Part shown: piece after piece, positions 28,744-37,452 of the stretch
Position numbering within the stretch: position 1 is the first letter of the stretch
Layout of the letters: every line of letters starts with the position of its first letter
NCBI RefSeq assembly: GCF_025770735.1
Contig: NZ_JAODPB010000004.1
Location: forward strand, 1 to 64,000
Direction: 5' to 3'
Source of the DNA: Shouchella tritolerans
GTDB taxonomy: Bacteria; Bacillota; Bacilli; Bacillales; Bacillaceae_D
DNA: 64,000 nucleotides
Program-made: the position numbers and the translations under genes
The notes under the pieces: generated by a model
What the model was told of the DNA's origin: nothing
The model's database searches: none
Seen by the model: the letters and a program-made list of their open reading frames with translations, nothing else

Positions 28744-28875
28744 ATGTTAAGCGATTTGCAAGATGATGTCCTTTACGAAGCATGGAACAAAGCTGTGGAA
28801 CAGAAACTCGATGAAGCGTTTATTGCCATTTTAAAAAAAGAAATAGAAAAGCGTGGTTTAGTTCCATCCAATTAA
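28744..28875 (+). CDS. sda: Sda-like sporulation checkpoint protein
   Basis: 43 residues: MLSDLQDDVLYEAWNKAVEQ then KLDEAFIAILKKEIEKRGLV. This matches the Sda helical hairpin (LSDELL..Y..A....L...FI..I..EI..R.L). Sda blocks KinA autophosphorylation and phosphorelay when replication is disturbed. AGGAGTGAG precedes ATG 28744. No DnaA box was seen in the 150 bp upstream, which would differ from B. subtilis. Divergent from topB. Confidence 0.75.
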   Translation: MLSDLQDDVLYEAWNKAVEQKLDEAFIAILKKEIEKRGLVPSN

Positions 28876-29342
28876 CCGATCGTCCTTGTCTTGGAAAACG
28901 AGGCGTCTTACGAACAAACCGATTACTCCTATATCGATTCAATTATAGCTTTATAAAAAAACAAACTGATTCAACGACGACATGAGCAACACGATAGCAA
29001 ACGACCACTTTCAGTTGGCATGGTCTCATGATTTTATTGGCAGCGGATCTAGCTGCTTAGGCGATAACCACTCGTATACGTGTTTGCCTTATACGAGCGT
29101 ATTGGTGCGAGCTCATTTAGTCGTTTCTTTCATTAAAAGGGAGTTCGCCTCTGGCCGGATGATTGTGACATTTGTCATATTGGATCCTTTTCAAGAAATA
29201 GGTTCCGATCCACTCATGGCTTGCTTTATACAAAAGTCGCAAGCATCCGCCATCTTCTTTTCATTTAGTGACAAATGGAACTACTCGTTGGTTTTAATTT
29301 ACGCGATACTAGATGTATCCTACACACGAAAAGGTGATGAAC
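28876..29342 (+). promoter_or_regulatory. 467-bp upstream region of the ABC exporter operon with two inverted repeats
   Basis: No credible gene. An 8-bp inverted repeat CTCGTATA/TATACGAG (29071-29078, 29090-29097, 11-nt loop) and a palindrome TGACA-TT-TGTCA (29166-29177) stand out. The latter is a plausible operator for the LuxR-type response regulator encoded at the end of the same operon. Experimental support is lacking. Confidence 0.45.
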
Positions 29343-30290
29343 ATGGCGATTGCCTCTTTGCGAGAAGTTGTCAAACGATATGGCTCCCATCTTGCCTTGG
29401 ATCATGTCGACTTGGACATTCATGAAGGTGAAATTGTCGGTTTGCTTGGCCCTAACGGTGCCGGGAAAACGACACTCATTCATACACTAACGGGCATGAT
29501 TCCTTTTGATCGAGGAACAATCGAGTTATTTGGATCAACGAAAAACCCATTTACGAAAAAAAACAAATCGAAGTTGGGGCTTGTTACTCAAGAATTAACT
29601 GTATTTGAAGAATTAACTGCAAAGGAGAACTTAGAATTTTTTGCTGGTGTTTACGGCCTACGAGGAGAGAAACGAAAAAAACGCGTGGCTGAAGCGCTCG
29701 ATTTTGTCGGCCTTTCTGCAAATGCACGCTCCGCCCCCAACAAATTTTCAGGCGGAATGAAACGCCGCTTAAATATTGCTTGCGCGCTCACTCACCAACC
29801 AAAGCTGTTAATCATGGATGAACCGACAGTCGGTATCGACCCTCAATCCCGCAACCATATTCTAGAAGCTGTACAAGAATTACGAAAGCGCGGCACAACG
29901 ATTTTGTACACGACTCATTATATGGAAGAAGTGCAAGCGATCGCTTCTCGTGTCGTAATCGTCGACCAAGGGCAAATCATAACGGAAGGTACCGTCGATG
30001 AGCTTATTAAAAATATTCAACATGAAGAAAAAATCAAAATGGATGTAACGGAGCCAGCGCTTGTGCCTATTACGCGCTTGGAACAATTGGATGGGGTAAA
30101 ACAAGTCGTTGTTAATGGCAGCAACATAACCGTTATTTCGAAAGTCGGTGCCGGCAATCTTGACCGCGTGGTTTCGATTATCAAAGAGCATGGTGGCTTG
30201 CTCGGCATCCATGCAGAAAAACCAAACTTAGAAGACGTTTTTCTAACCCTTACTGGCAAGCAGCTGCGTGATGGGGAGGCGAAAGAATGA
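29343..30290 (+). CDS. ABC exporter ATPase (YvfR/LnrL type)
   Basis: 315 residues. Walker A LLGPNGAGKTTLIHTLTG, signature KFSGGMKRRLNIACAL, Walker B LLIMDEPTVGIDPQSR, switch His in ILYTTHYMEE, then a C-terminal DUF4162-like domain. First gene of a five-gene operon with two permeases and a two-component system. Such sets pump out membrane-active antibiotics (linearmycin-type LnrLMN) or are of unknown substrate (YvfRS). ATG 29343 after AAAAGGTGATG. Confidence 0.9.
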   Translation: MAIASLREVVKRYGSHLALDHVDLDIHEGEIVGLLGPNGAGKTTLIHTLTGMIPFDRGTIELFGSTKNPFTKKNKSKLGLVTQELTVFEELTAKENLEFFAGVYGLRGEKRKKRVAEALDFVGLSANARSAPNKFSGGMKRRLNIACALTHQPKLLIMDEPTVGIDPQSRNHILEAVQELRKRGTTILYTTHYMEEVQAIASRVVIVDQGQIITEGTVDELIKNIQHEEKIKMDVTEPALVPITRLEQLDGVKQVVVNGSNITVISKVGAGNLDRVVSIIKEHGGLLGIHAEKPNLEDVFLTLTGKQLRDGEAKE

Positions 30291-31021
30291 CGAATGTCCT
30301 TTCTACGCTGCGGTTTACCGTATTACGGCTGATCCGCAATTGGATTGTGTTATTGTTGCTGCTCGGCATTCCAATTGTGTTGATTACCTTTTTTGCAATT
30401 ATTTTAGGTGATTCTAAAACAGAAGATGGCATACCTTACATTCAAGAATCAACGATTTTCATGGTTCTTGCCTTCCAGCTGTTTGGAGGGTCGATCGTCA
30501 TGTCCTATATACATGATGACTTTTTTACGGAGCGCCGTTTTCGCATTCAGTCATTGCCTTTTAGCCAAACGCTGTATGCATTCTCCATCAGTGTCCTAGG
30601 TACGCTATTTTCTATTTTCCTAGGGGTAATTTTAGTCTTCTATTCTTTATGGGTCTTTAATGTTGCCTGGGGAAACATCGGCTGGGCCGTGTTTGTGATC
30701 GCTTTAATGGCACTATTATCAAGTATCGTTTGCCTGATTTTCACGTTCGCCGTTAAACAGTTTAAAGTGGCAGAACGACTGAGTGAAGTGTATGGGATCG
30801 GTGCGATTGTACTTGCTGGTTTATTTTTCCCAATGCCAGAAAATGCTTTTTTTGAGTTTATGGGTTCATATGGCAATCCATTGACGCTCGCTAGCGCAGC
30901 CATTTTTGAACACCAAGCCGGAAACGATGCAGAAGTATGGCTCAATACAAGCATTTTACTCGGAGCAATCATTGTTGCCTTCTTTGTCATGCTTGCGCTT
31001 GGACGGAGGCGAATGCAATGA
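30287..31021 (+). CDS. ABC-2 type exporter permease (first)
   Basis: 244 residues and six predicted membrane segments, ABC-2 fold (start MTNVLSTLRFTVLRLIRNWI). Overlaps the ATPase stop by 4 bp (ATGA). It has the short YvfS-like length, not the ~390 residues of LnrM. Confidence 0.8.
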   Translation: MTNVLSTLRFTVLRLIRNWIVLLLLLGIPIVLITFFAIILGDSKTEDGIPYIQESTIFMVLAFQLFGGSIVMSYIHDDFFTERRFRIQSLPFSQTLYAFSISVLGTLFSIFLGVILVFYSLWVFNVAWGNIGWAVFVIALMALLSSIVCLIFTFAVKQFKVAERLSEVYGIGAIVLAGLFFPMPENAFFEFMGSYGNPLTLASAAIFEHQAGNDAEVWLNTSILLGAIIVAFFVMLALGRRRMQ

Positions 31022-31704
31022 CGATTTTTCAATTTGCACTTAAACGAAGTTTTCGCAACAAGACCAATCTTCTATTTTTAACACTCTTTCCTGTCGGAGC
31101 GATTTTTCTCCCTGCCAGTGAGTTGTGGCCTTTTCTTCCTTTTGGCTACCATTATTTTGGTGTGCTCATCCTTTTTGTCAGTATTCGCTTGGCTTCGATT
31201 ATGTTGGAAGATCGGACCAAAGGAGTTGTCAAACGTTTAGCCGTTGCCCCCATCAGCCATGTGCACTATCTTTGGCAAAACTTACTTGCCTACATGCTCA
31301 TTCTCCTTATCCAATGTGCGCTAGCAGTTGGCGGGGGCGTTCTGTATGGCCAAGAGTTATATTCGCCCTTTGCTTTGTTCTGCTTGTATGTCACTTTTAG
31401 TTTGACATCCCTTGCTTTCGCGCTTGCCTGGATTTCACTGTTTCGCAACAAAGAGACATCTTTTCTCGTGTTTATGTCCATTGTTGTGTTAATTGCTCTT
31501 CTTGGCGGAGTAATTATGCCAATCGAGATGATGCCAGCCGTTTTTGAACGCCTCGCAGTCATTTTTCCGACTTATTGGTTATCGTCAGGCATGAAGTGGA
31601 TCGCACTTGGAGGGCAGACAACGGACATATTGCTAATCCATGGGATGCTCTTGCTCTACACCGTATGTTTTCTCATCATTGGCAGTATCCGCAAAATCGC
31701 TTAG
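31018..31704 (+). CDS. ABC-2 type exporter permease (second)
   Basis: 228 residues, six predicted segments, with a typical ABC-2 central loop (EDRTKGVVKRLAVAPISH) and LGGVIMPIEMMP before the last segments. Start ATG 31018 overlaps the previous stop. Together the two permeases form a heterodimer with the ATPase. Confidence 0.8.
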   Translation: MTIFQFALKRSFRNKTNLLFLTLFPVGAIFLPASELWPFLPFGYHYFGVLILFVSIRLASIMLEDRTKGVVKRLAVAPISHVHYLWQNLLAYMLILLIQCALAVGGGVLYGQELYSPFALFCLYVTFSLTSLAFALAWISLFRNKETSFLVFMSIVVLIALLGGVIMPIEMMPAVFERLAVIFPTYWLSSGMKWIALGGQTTDILLIHGMLLLYTVCFLIIGSIRKIA

Positions 31705-31814
31705 GTCTTTTTAGCAGACGTTCTAACAAAGCTTTTGTTTAGACTCCTGGCACTTGAGCTAGGAGTCAGATGTCGTTATAGTTAAAGCTAGAAAAATGGT
31801 AGGAGGGCTAGCCG

Positions 31815-32906
31815 ATGGCAAAACTGGCAAGACCAAGCTTCTATATGGGATTATGGCGAATCGGCAGCTTGTTTTTTCTTACACTTTTATGGTTCATCGA
31901 AAACGGAACGAGCGGTGCTTTTGTCTTGATTATTCTGCTGGCAATCATGGCAGCGCTGCGCTGGCGAATGCGATTGCCAGACTGGACTGTGCTCATTGAT
32001 CTATGTTTTTGCCTGCTCTTTTCACCATTTTGGATTGGAAGCTTATATGGCCTTGCCTTGCCTTTAGTGGAGAGTTTATGGCGAGGAAAGCTCCGTTATT
32101 GTGCCCCTATCCCTTTTGTCTTTTTCGCAAGTGAAGCTTCCGCTGTTTATTTCGTTGCCTTTCTTTTAAGCGCTGCCTTGTTCGGGACTGTGCTTTACCA
32201 TTGGCAGCAACAACGGACTTCTTTTTGGCGTGAAATCGACCAAGAACGGAAGGCTCGTTATGAGCTAGAGCGGTTAAAAATCGATTTGCTTCAGGCTAAT
32301 AGCGAAACGGCACAAATGGCAGAATTAACGGAAAGGAATCGCATTGCCCGGGATCTCCACGACCACCTCGGCCACGATCTCACTGGTGCGCTACTCGCCC
32401 TTCAAGCCTATGAACAGTTTCAACAAGGAGAGCAGGCAGAAAAAATGCTTGCGCATGTGAAAGAACGGTTAACGCGGAGCACGAAACGGTTACGGGACAC
32501 TGTCCATGATATGACTCCTGTCGCCTTAATCGGTGAACAAACAATCGAATCGACTACCGAAAACTTTACACATTGCCCTGTTTCTTATCAAAAGTCAGGG
32601 AATGTGGCCAGTGTCCCTGTTTATCTTTGGAGTTTGCTTATCCCTTGTTTGAAAGAGGCATTAACGAATGTCGCTCGGCATAGCAATGCCACAAAAGTCG
32701 CTGTCCATCTAGATGTCACAGAGACGATTGTCCGCCTTAGCATCCAAGATAACGGCACTCGTTCTGCTCAGTCCACAAACGGCAGTGGCTTGAGAAATTT
32801 AAAAATCCGCGCACGTGCCGCTGGCGGGAGCTTGTCTGTTAACCGCTCATCAGGTTATTCGATTGTTTGTGTCCTGCCAATCCAAGAAAGGAAAGAAGCG
32901 AGATGA
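31815..32906 (+). CDS. Sensor histidine kinase, NarL-type partner (YvfT/LnrJ-like)
   Basis: 363 residues. N-terminal membrane domain (about 12-135, five or six segments) with no large outside loop, so it probably senses signals in or at the membrane. HisKA_3 with the phospho-acceptor His182 in RIARDLHDHLGHDLTGAL; the HATPase has an N-box (LKEALTNVARHSNA) and DNGTRS. Intramembrane sensing is typical for kinases controlling antibiotic exporters. AGGAGGG precedes ATG 31815. A hairpin lies in the gap before it (31741-31766). Confidence 0.9.
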   Translation: MAKLARPSFYMGLWRIGSLFFLTLLWFIENGTSGAFVLIILLAIMAALRWRMRLPDWTVLIDLCFCLLFSPFWIGSLYGLALPLVESLWRGKLRYCAPIPFVFFASEASAVYFVAFLLSAALFGTVLYHWQQQRTSFWREIDQERKARYELERLKIDLLQANSETAQMAELTERNRIARDLHDHLGHDLTGALLALQAYEQFQQGEQAEKMLAHVKERLTRSTKRLRDTVHDMTPVALIGEQTIESTTENFTHCPVSYQKSGNVASVPVYLWSLLIPCLKEALTNVARHSNATKVAVHLDVTETIVRLSIQDNGTRSAQSTNGSGLRNLKIRARAAGGSLSVNRSSGYSIVCVLPIQERKEAR

Positions 32907-33517
32907 ACATTCTCATTGTTGATGACGATGCACTCGTTTGCCAGAGTCTCGAGCTGCTTCTTGGCAAAGAAGATGATTTTACTGTCGTAGGGACTGCCAG
33001 CAATGGCCGTGAAGCGCTTGTACATATAGAGGAAAAAGCGCCTGACCTCGTATTGATGGACATTCGCATGCCAGAAATGGATGGTATTGAAAGCACACAA
33101 GAGATCAAAAACCGCTGGCCAGAAATTTTAATTGTGATGCTAACAACGTTCCAAGACGAACAGAATATCCGCCTTGCCTTGCAGGCTGGAGCAGAAGGCT
33201 ATTTGCTTAAATCGACAGCGGTGGCCAATATGGCCAAGCAAATCCGTGCCTTAGGCGCTGGTTCATCTGTACTTGACGCCCTTGTGCTCAAGCAATTAGT
33301 GAAACCAAGTGCCGATGCGCTCTCCGGATTAACAAAGCGGGAAAGTGAGATTGCCGCATGCATCGCCCAAGGGCTTTCAAACAAAGAGATTGCTGCGCAC
33401 CTATTCTTAAGTGTCGGCACCGTACGGAATACACTGTCTGTCATTCTTGATAAGCTTGAACTCCGCGATCGTACACAACTGGCGATCTACTATTGGAAAC
33501 ACCAAGCAAACGGATAA
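32903..33517 (+). CDS. Response regulator, NarL/LuxR family (YvfU/LnrK-like)
   Basis: 204 residues. Receiver domain with Asp53 in LVLMDIRMPEMDG, Thr in MLTTFQDEQ and Lys in YLLKSTA; C-terminal LuxR HTH (LTKRESEIAACIAQGLSNKE ... VGTVRNTLSVIL). Overlaps the kinase stop by 4 bp (ATGA). It likely activates the exporter operon through the operator-like palindrome upstream. Confidence 0.9.
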   Translation: MNILIVDDDALVCQSLELLLGKEDDFTVVGTASNGREALVHIEEKAPDLVLMDIRMPEMDGIESTQEIKNRWPEILIVMLTTFQDEQNIRLALQAGAEGYLLKSTAVANMAKQIRALGAGSSVLDALVLKQLVKPSADALSGLTKRESEIAACIAQGLSNKEIAAHLFLSVGTVRNTLSVILDKLELRDRTQLAIYYWKHQANG

Positions 33518-33580
33518 TATGCATAGACCGACTTTGTTTTCTATTTGATCAGCAAAAGACTCTGCTTAGCATTTAAAACA

Positions 33581-33610
33581 AAAAAGTGCAGGGCTTCCCC
33601 TGCACTTTTT
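33581..33610. terminator. Bidirectional terminator
   Basis: AAAAAGTGCAGGG / CCCTGCACTTTTT with CTTC loop; T runs on both strands, between the exporter operon and the convergent queF. Confidence 0.9.
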
Positions 33611-33645
33611 CTAGAAACACACCGATTTCCCTTAATCAAGGTTTA

Positions 33646-34143
33646 TTAGCGGTTTGTTATCGTTTCTGGATACAGATCATGGTTCATTAACCGATAGTTC
33701 GCGATTTCCTCGTACTTTGTCCCTTTTTTGCCATAGTTGCAGTAAGGGTCTATGGAAATGCCACCACGTGGCGTAAATTTTCCCCACACTTCAATATAGC
33801 GTGGATCCATTAATTCAATTAAGTCATTCATAATTGTATTGACACTATCCTCGTGGAAATCGCCATGGTTGCGAAAACTGAATAAGTACAACTTCAGTGA
33901 TTTGCTCTCAACCATTTTTTGTTCAGGGATATAGCTAATGTACAAGGTCGCAAAATCAGGTTGCCCGGTTTTCGGACATAACGTCGTAAATTCAGGGCAA
34001 TTAAATTTAACCATGTAATCCCGGTAAGGGTGCTGATTGTCAAATGTCTCAAGAACCCCAGGGTCATAACTGTATTTGTATTTAGTTTGCTCACTGCCGA
34101 GCAATGTCACATTTTGAAGCTCTTTTTCTTGTCTTCCTGCCAT
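33646..34143 (-). CDS. queF: NADPH-dependent preQ0 reductase (7-cyano-7-deazaguanine reductase)
   Basis: 165 residues, T-fold. Catalytic Cys56 in [21 protein letters not shown] motif [19 protein letters not shown]. Reduces preQ0 to preQ1, the last free-base step of queuosine synthesis. Last gene of queCDEF, 11 bp after queE. Confidence 0.95.
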   Translation of the reverse strand: MAGRQEKELQNVTLLGSEQTKYKYSYDPGVLETFDNQHPYRDYMVKFNCPEFTTLCPKTGQPDFATLYISYIPEQKMVESKSLKLYLFSFRNHGDFHEDSVNTIMNDLIELMDPRYIEVWGKFTPRGGISIDPYCNYGKKGTKYEEIANYRLMNHDLYPETITNR

Positions 34144-34154
34144 TTTCTCTCCCC

Positions 34155-34868
34155 CTAAACGCCCCGCTTATTGCCCCATAGCCATGTGTGCAGCTGTGGG
34201 AGAACACGGACGTTGTTCATTTCCTTGTCAGCTAGCGTCTTTTCGACGAGAGCTTCGTATGCGCCCATTCGTTTGTCCAAGTAATGGGGATCTTCTTTTT
34301 TGGCAAAATCTTCGTTCCCCGTTTGCAAGTAAAAAGGCACTGTTGGATAGCGCTTATGCACATGCTTCGCGTATTGATAGTCTGCATCGTCAAACACGAC
34401 AACTTTTAAGCTCACCGCTGGTGCTTGTAATTGTTGCAAAAACAAATCGAGCTTTGTCCAATCTGTTTCCATTCCTGAACTTGGCGGTTTCGGACTAACT
34501 GTCACTTCATCGACACGATTGATCCAACGTTGAAAGATGCTTCCTTGTGTTTCAATCGCTGTGGCAACGCCCTTCTCATCGAGCAATGCCACCAGTTCAC
34601 CTATGCCTTTATGAAGGGCTGGATTTCCGCCGGAAATGGTGACATGGCTATACCCATTTTCGCAAAGTGAATCAAGGCGCTTTATAATTTCTTCTGCAGA
34701 CAATGGTTCACTCTTTTCACTGCCATCCCATGTAAAAGCAGAATCACACCAGCGACAACGGTAATCACACCCGCCTGTACGCACAAACATCGTCTTCTGT
34801 CCGATGACCATTCCTTCTCCTTGAATGGTTGGCCCAAACAGTTCAACAACTGGAATCAATTTAGCCAC
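34155..34868 (-). CDS. queE: 7-carboxy-7-deazaguanine synthase (radical SAM)
   Basis: 237 residues. Radical-SAM cysteines in [32 protein letters not shown]; tail [15 protein letters not shown] as in B. subtilis. Converts 6-carboxytetrahydropterin to 7-carboxy-7-deazaguanine. I chose GTG 34868 (protein VAKLIPVVE..., like the B. subtilis start MAKGIPV); AAAGGAG lies 7 nt upstream. It overlaps queD by 8 bp. Confidence 0.95.
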   Translation of the reverse strand: MAKLIPVVELFGPTIQGEGMVIGQKTMFVRTGGCDYRCRWCDSAFTWDGSEKSEPLSAEEIIKRLDSLCENGYSHVTISGGNPALHKGIGELVALLDEKGVATAIETQGSIFQRWINRVDEVTVSPKPPSSGMETDWTKLDLFLQQLQAPAVSLKVVVFDDADYQYAKHVHKRYPTVPFYLQTGNEDFAKKEDPHYLDKRMGAYEALVEKTLADKEMNNVRVLPQLHTWLWGNKRGV

Positions 34869-35286
34869 GGGCATGCTCCTTTGGTCGGTAGACAACATAA
34901 CTAGTAGGCGTCTCTCTTACATACACTTGAATGCACAGTGGCCGATTTGGACAAGTGTCAAGTTGCTCTTGGACGACCTTGCAAATGGTCTCCGCCATTT
35001 TTTCAGTAGAAGGAGGAGCCGTATCAAACAGCGCGTCTTCATTAAGAAGACGATGGTCGAAACGGCCATGAACCGCTTGTTTTAACTTGCTAAAATTAAC
35101 GAGGAATCCGGTCTCGTCAAGTTCATCCCCAACAATCGTCAAATTGATAAAATACGTGTGCCCATGGACACGTTGGCATTGGCCAGCCCGTTTATCATCA
35201 ATGTAATGAGCAGCGGCCACATGCATATCTTTGTTTAGTTCATAGCGATATGAATGGATTGGCGTCGGATAAATTTGCTGGATCAT
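34861..35286 (-). CDS. queD: 6-carboxytetrahydropterin synthase
   Basis: 141 residues from ATG 35286. Zinc-binding histidines in HVAAAHYI and [11 protein letters not shown]; catalytic Cys in GQCQRVHGH, Asp/His in [16 protein letters not shown]. Turns dihydroneopterin triphosphate into 6-carboxytetrahydropterin. Starts overlapping the queC stop (ATGA). Confidence 0.95.
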   Translation of the reverse strand: MIQQIYPTPIHSYRYELNKDMHVAAAHYIDDKRAGQCQRVHGHTYFINLTIVGDELDETGFLVNFSKLKQAVHGRFDHRLLNEDALFDTAPPSTEKMAETICKVVQEQLDTCPNRPLCIQVYVRETPTSYVVYRPKEHARG

Positions 35287-35948
35287 CGGCTCGCACCTGC
35301 TTTCTCGCGCAAATAGAGATCCAATCCATTTTGGCGGAGCTGGCAAGATGGGCAAGTCCCACAACCGTCTCCACGAATCCCTTCATAACAAGTGAGCGTA
35401 TTTGCCCGAATGTATTCGAGTTGCCCCATTTTGTCAGCCAATGCCCATGTTTCTTTTTTATTCAGCCACATGAGCGGAGTATGAATCACAAATTGTTCGT
35501 CCATCGCTAAATTCAACGTCACATTTAATGACTTAACGAACACATCGCGACAATCTGGGTAACCACTAAAATCTGTTTCACAAACACCAGTGATAATGTG
35601 CTTTGCTCCAATTTCCCGTGCATAGACAGCGGCAAATGATAGAAACAAATGGTTGCGCCCTGCGACGAATGTGCTAGGCGATTCCCCTGCTTCACCGGCT
35701 TGGACGCGGATATTTTCCCTAGTTAGCGCATTTGCCGTAAGCTGGTTCAACAAGCCCATATCAAAGACTTTATAAGCAACCCCTTGCTCATTGGCGATGT
35801 CAACAGCACATTGGATTTCCTCTTTGTGGCGCTGACCATAGTCAAAAATGACCGCATGGAGCGAACGATAACGCTCCTTTGCCCAGAACAGGCAAGTCGT
35901 GCTGTCTTGGCCGCCGCTAAAGACGACCACGGCCTTGTCTTCTAACAT
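35283..35948 (-). CDS. queC: 7-cyano-7-deazaguanine (preQ0) synthase
   Basis: 221 residues from ATG 35948 (AAAAGGAG upstream). PP-loop [14 protein letters not shown]; zinc cluster [19 protein letters not shown]. Makes preQ0 from carboxy-deazaguanine, ammonia and ATP. First gene of the operon, behind the preQ1 riboswitch. Confidence 0.95.
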   Translation of the reverse strand: MLEDKAVVVFSGGQDSTTCLFWAKERYRSLHAVIFDYGQRHKEEIQCAVDIANEQGVAYKVFDMGLLNQLTANALTRENIRVQAGEAGESPSTFVAGRNHLFLSFAAVYAREIGAKHIITGVCETDFSGYPDCRDVFVKSLNVTLNLAMDEQFVIHTPLMWLNKKETWALADKMGQLEYIRANTLTCYEGIRGDGCGTCPSCQLRQNGLDLYLREKAGASR

Positions 35949-35997
35949 GCTACATTTCTCCTTTTGAGAACGAGCATTCGGATACTCCAACAATTGG

Positions 35998-36030
35998 TTA
36001 GTTTTTTATAGAGGGAGTTCGCGAACCTCT
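35998..36030 (-). promoter_or_regulatory. preQ1-I riboswitch aptamer
   Basis: The minus strand reads AGAGGTTCGCGAACT then CCCTCTATAAAAAACTAA. The P1 stem AGAGG/CCTCT, the small L-loop and the A-rich tail that folds back as a pseudoknot match the class I preQ1 aptamer before queCDEF in B. subtilis. It lies 49 nt before the queC start. A short CCAA-TTG-TTGG hairpin follows and may be the expression platform. Confidence 0.92.
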
Positions 36031-36082
36031 TCTTTCTAATTATTGTGCAGCCTTCATTTTACCATGTTCTCGTGTGGATTTG

Positions 36083-36111
36083 TTTGCATATCTCCATGAA
36101 ATTGGTAAACT
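36083..36111 (+). promoter_or_regulatory. SigA-type promoter of ampS
   Basis: TTTGCA (36083-36088), 17-bp spacer, TAAACT (36106-36111), 43 bp before the ampS start. Confidence 0.7.
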
Positions 36112-36154
36112 ACTATAGAAGGTAAATCATTCGTGCAGAAAGAAGGCGTTCGTT

Positions 36155-37384
36155 ATGTCATTTCAAGAAAAAGTCGAGAATTACGCAAATTTGGCTGTGC
36201 GTGTTGGCGTGAACATCCAAAAAGGGCAAACATTGTTTGTGCGTGCGCCACTTTTTGCCGCAGACTTTGTACGTCTAGTCGCCAAAAAAGCGTATGAAGC
36301 CGGTGCCAAACATGTCCGTGTGGAGTGGAGCGACGAGGAATTAACAAAAATAAAATTTGAGCTCGCTCCAGATGATGCGTTTGATGAATACCCAAATTGG
36401 CAAGCGAAAGCGCTTGAAGAAGAAGCAGACAACAATGCCGCCTTTTTAAGTATAACCGGCGAAAACCCTGACTTATTAAAAGAGGCAGACCCTGACCGCG
36501 TCGCTAGAGCCAACAAAGCTGGAGGCATGGCATTAGACACGTTCCGACGCTACATCCAATCTGATAAAGTGAGCTGGTCGATCGTTGCCGTCCCTTCCGT
36601 CAGTTGGGCAGAAAAAGTCTTCCCTGAGGCGAAAGGCGAAGAAGCAGTGGCAAAGTTATGGGAAGCAATATTTGCAGCAACACGTATCAATGAAACAGAC
36701 CCTGTAGCCGCTTGGAAACAGCACCTTGCCACACTAGATGAAAAAAGAAACAAATTAAACGAGCATCATTTCCATGCTCTTCATTACAAAGGAAAAGGTA
36801 CTGACTTAACCATTGAGCTGCCTGAAACCCACATTTGGACATCTGGGGGAAGCACAAGCAAAGCAGGCGTTGACTTTGTTGCCAATATGCCGACAGAAGA
36901 AGTATTTTCAGCAGCTAAAAAAGATGGTGTAACCGGTACTGTCACAAGCACGAAACCGCTCAATTATGGCGGCACGCTGATTACCAATTTCACGTTGACC
37001 TTTAAAAACGGCAAAGTCGTCGATTTTTCGGCAGAACGAGGCGAAGAAACGCTGAAACGCCTACTTGACAGTGATGAAGGCGCACGTTACATAGGCGAAG
37101 TTGCACTAGTGCCACACCGATCGCCGATTTCAGATACAAACCTTATTTTCTACAACACTCTTTTTGATGAAAATGCTTCGAACCACTTGGCTCTTGGGAG
37201 CGCTTATGCCTTTAATATTGAAGGCGGCAAAACGATGAGCCCTGAAGAACTTGAAAAACATGGCCTAAACCAAAGCATTACCCATGTTGACTTTATGATG
37301 GGCGCCGCCGATATGGATATCGACGGGATTGATAAAGACGGAAACCGAGTACCTGTGTTCCGAAACGGCGATTGGGCGATTTAA
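36155..37384 (+). CDS. ampS: M29 family aminopeptidase
   Basis: 409 residues of the AmpS/AmpT/PepS family. Metal-binding residues appear in ARYIGEVALVPHRS (Glu), NASNHLALGSAYAF (His) and SITHVDFMMGAADMDI (His, Asp). A cytosolic cobalt/zinc exopeptidase that trims N-terminal residues. Monocistronic, with own promoter and terminator; the C-terminus RNGDWAI is typical. Confidence 0.92.
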   Translation: MSFQEKVENYANLAVRVGVNIQKGQTLFVRAPLFAADFVRLVAKKAYEAGAKHVRVEWSDEELTKIKFELAPDDAFDEYPNWQAKALEEEADNNAAFLSITGENPDLLKEADPDRVARANKAGGMALDTFRRYIQSDKVSWSIVAVPSVSWAEKVFPEAKGEEAVAKLWEAIFAATRINETDPVAAWKQHLATLDEKRNKLNEHHFHALHYKGKGTDLTIELPETHIWTSGGSTSKAGVDFVANMPTEEVFSAAKKDGVTGTVTSTKPLNYGGTLITNFTLTFKNGKVVDFSAERGEETLKRLLDSDEGARYIGEVALVPHRSPISDTNLIFYNTLFDENASNHLALGSAYAFNIEGGKTMSPEELEKHGLNQSITHVDFMMGAADMDIDGIDKDGNRVPVFRNGDWAI

Positions 37385-37391
37385 CTCGTTA

Positions 37392-37426
37392 AAAAGCGAT
37401 GTGCTGGCTGCACATCGCTTTTCTTT
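37392..37426 (+). terminator. Terminator of ampS
   Basis: AAAAGCGATGTGC / GCACATCGCTTTT with TGGCT loop, followed by CTTTT. Confidence 0.9.
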
Positions 37427-37452
37427 TATGAACGCTAAGCAGCAAACGAATC

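Noticed and set aside
28982-29425. 147-codon plus-strand ORF before the exporter ATPase
   Set aside because: No good start signal, overlaps the true ATPase start in another frame and covers palindromes; composition not protein-like.
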